64,000 nucleotides of DNA from Planococcus sp. MER TA 32b (GTDB taxonomy: Bacteria; Bacillota; Bacilli; Bacillales_A; Planococcaceae). Below are positions 62,969 to 64,000 of this stretch, one piece after another. Below the pieces are notes generated by a model. That model had not been told where the DNA came from. It did no database searches and worked only from the letters and a program-made list of their open reading frames with translations. The stretch lies in NCBI GenBank assembly GCA_023715185.1, contig JAMCAN010000001.1, positions 1,054,001 to 1,118,000 of the forward strand. Reading direction: 5' to 3'. The stretch's first letter is position 1; the number at the start of each line of letters is the position of its first letter. Made by a program: the position numbers and the translations under genes.

Positions 62969-63900
62969 TTGAAATAAAAGGATTAACGAAAAAATATGGC
63001 TCCTTTTATGCCTTGAAAGATTTGAACCTGACAATTGAAGAAGGAACAGTTTTCGGTTTTGTCGGCGCCAATGGGGCTGGAAAGTCCACCACCTTTTCAA
63101 TATTGGCGACACTCCTTCAGCCGACTTCCGGAGAAGCCTGGATCAATGGCATCAGTATTTCGCAGAGCCCGCATGAAGTGAGGAAACAAATTGGGTATAT
63201 GCCGGATTTCTTCGGGGTTTACGATCAGCTCAAAACAGAAGAATACCTTGACTTTTACGGGGCAAGCTATGGTTTGGATGCCCAGCAAAGAGCTGTTTTA
63301 ATACCTAAATTGCTCGAATTGGTCAATCTTTCGAATAAAAGAAATGATTATGTCGATCTGCTGTCAAGAGGGATGAAACAGAGGCTTTGCCTGGCCAGGG
63401 CTTTGATACATGATCCAAAAGTTTTGATACTTGATGAACCGGCTTCAGGATTGGATCCCCGTGCAAGAGTCGAGATGAGGGAGATTTTGAGGGAGCTGAA
63501 AGCGATGGGCAAGACGATTCTGATCTCTTCCCATATCCTGCCGGAGCTGGCTGAGATGTGTGACACATTAGGGGTCATCGATTCAGGCGAATTGATTGCC
63601 CATGGTTCGGTGCAAAGCATCCAGGAAAAACTGCAAAGCGAAAAAGTCATAAGCGTCAAAATGACTGGAAGTTTTGCTGAAGCGATCGTCTTTTTTGAAA
63701 ATGATCCACTGGTTTCCCAAATTACTGAAATTCAGGAAAAAGGCATTCTTCAATTCCTGTATAAAGGCACAGAAGATGAGCAATTGGCATTGCTGCGAAA
63801 AGCGATGGCCAGCGGTTTGCCTATACTGGCATTTTCAGAAGAAGAAACGGATCTGGAAGACGTCTTCATGGAAATCACGAAAGGGGCTGACGCGCTATGA
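62965..63900 (+). CDS. ABC transporter ATP-binding protein (CcmA type)
   Basis: 311-residue ATPase. Walker A is GANGAGKST, the Q-loop IGYMPDFFGVYDQL, the signature LLSRGMKQRLCLARAL, Walker B VLILDEPASGLDP and the H-loop ILISSHIL. The C-terminal ~85 residues form the accessory domain typical of ABC-2 type exporters. It overlaps the genes on both sides by four bases (ATGA at 62965 and at 63897), so all three are strictly coupled. Confidence 0.94.
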   Translation: MIEIKGLTKKYGSFYALKDLNLTIEEGTVFGFVGANGAGKSTTFSILATLLQPTSGEAWINGISISQSPHEVRKQIGYMPDFFGVYDQLKTEEYLDFYGASYGLDAQQRAVLIPKLLELVNLSNKRNDYVDLLSRGMKQRLCLARALIHDPKVLILDEPASGLDPRARVEMREILRELKAMGKTILISSHILPELAEMCDTLGVIDSGELIAHGSVQSIQEKLQSEKVISVKMTGSFAEAIVFFENDPLVSQITEIQEKGILQFLYKGTEDEQLALLRKAMASGLPILAFSEEETDLEDVFMEITKGADAL

Positions 63901-64000
63901 AAGAGCTCCTGGCAAACCCTGTCATGGTAAAGGAAATAAAATTGCGATTCCGGAATATGAAGAGTTTTACAGGCCTTTTCTTCTATTTATTGATCATGGG
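63897..64000 (+). CDS. ABC-2 type permease (3' truncated by window edge)
   Basis: The frame is open to the last base and reads MKELLANPVMVKEIKLRFRN, then a hydrophobic stretch (SFTGLFFYLLIM). The NPVMVKEI-K-R-FR start is common in permeases of the ABC-2 family, which carry an amphipathic N terminus before helix 1. Only about 34 residues are visible. It overlaps the ATPase stop by four bases. Confidence 0.75.
   Translation, partial: MKELLANPVMVKEIKLRFRNMKSFTGLFFYLLIM

Overview
The window looks like a chromosomal core segment of a Bacillota (Firmicutes) bacterium of order Bacillales. A Planococcaceae member such as Planococcus fits best. This placement is an inference from gene content and synteny (opp, spx, mecA, coiA, pepF, yjbH, yjbI, yjbK, yjbM, nadK, yjbO, prpE as in Bacillus subtilis; a murE-prfC pair as in Staphylococcus). 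It also rests on AGGAGG-type ribosome binding sites, strong U-tailed terminators and lipoprotein signals. No database search was possible. I see no transposase, integrase, prophage, CRISPR array, attachment site or replication origin.

Layout. 1-3.9 kb: 3' part of an oligopeptide ABC transporter operon (oppBCDF). 4-10 kb: an exported putative glycoside hydrolase, then the redox/competence/proteolysis block (spx, mecA, coiA, pepF). 10.1-10.25 kb: a small RNA matching RoxS/RsaE. 10.3-15.4 kb: spxH (yjbH), a truncated globin, a CYTH protein, the small alarmone synthetase relQ, nadK, a pseudouridine synthase and prpE. 15.5-20.4 kb: mgtE, fabI behind a FapR-type operator, the yjcFGH genes and a PgpA-family phosphatase. 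20.5-24.2 kb: a TAXI-type TRAP transporter. 24.3 kb: tRNA-Val(GAC). 24.5-28 kb: a secreted nuclease, a 48-residue small protein, an oxidoreductase and an aldehyde dehydrogenase.

28-31.7 kb: a YkoGH-like two-component system with two PepSY-repeat proteins and a direct-repeat operator. 31.7-40.9 kb: an orphan PAS histidine kinase, an M42 peptidase, murE-prfC and an RND efflux pump. 41-45.3 kb: an SDR enzyme, a manganese riboswitch with terC, and sigI-rsgI. 45.5-52.8 kb: KtrB-type potassium channel subunit, MhqR-like regulator, a lipoprotein, a degenerate CAAX-protease-like protein and a MoxR/DUF58/DUF4129 operon. 53.3-60.5 kb: ykwC, ykyB, ykuF, the c-di-AMP-binding CBS protein cbpB, an MDR transporter, ccpC and the acetyl-type lysine/DAP genes dapH-dapL. 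60.6-64 kb: start of an ABC export operon with a large exported GldG-like protein.

Functional themes. Spx control appears at two levels nearby (spx itself and its adaptor SpxH), together with the ClpC adaptor MecA. RoxS connects this block to NADH/respiratory state. Lysine and wall-precursor synthesis are represented by dapH, dapL and murE. Stress and envelope sensing is represented by SigI/RsgI, the PepSY two-component system and the orphan kinase.

The least explained features are a family of roughly 120-bp dispersed repeats at four intergenic loci, twice in tandem, and the exported-protein/ABC operon at the right edge.
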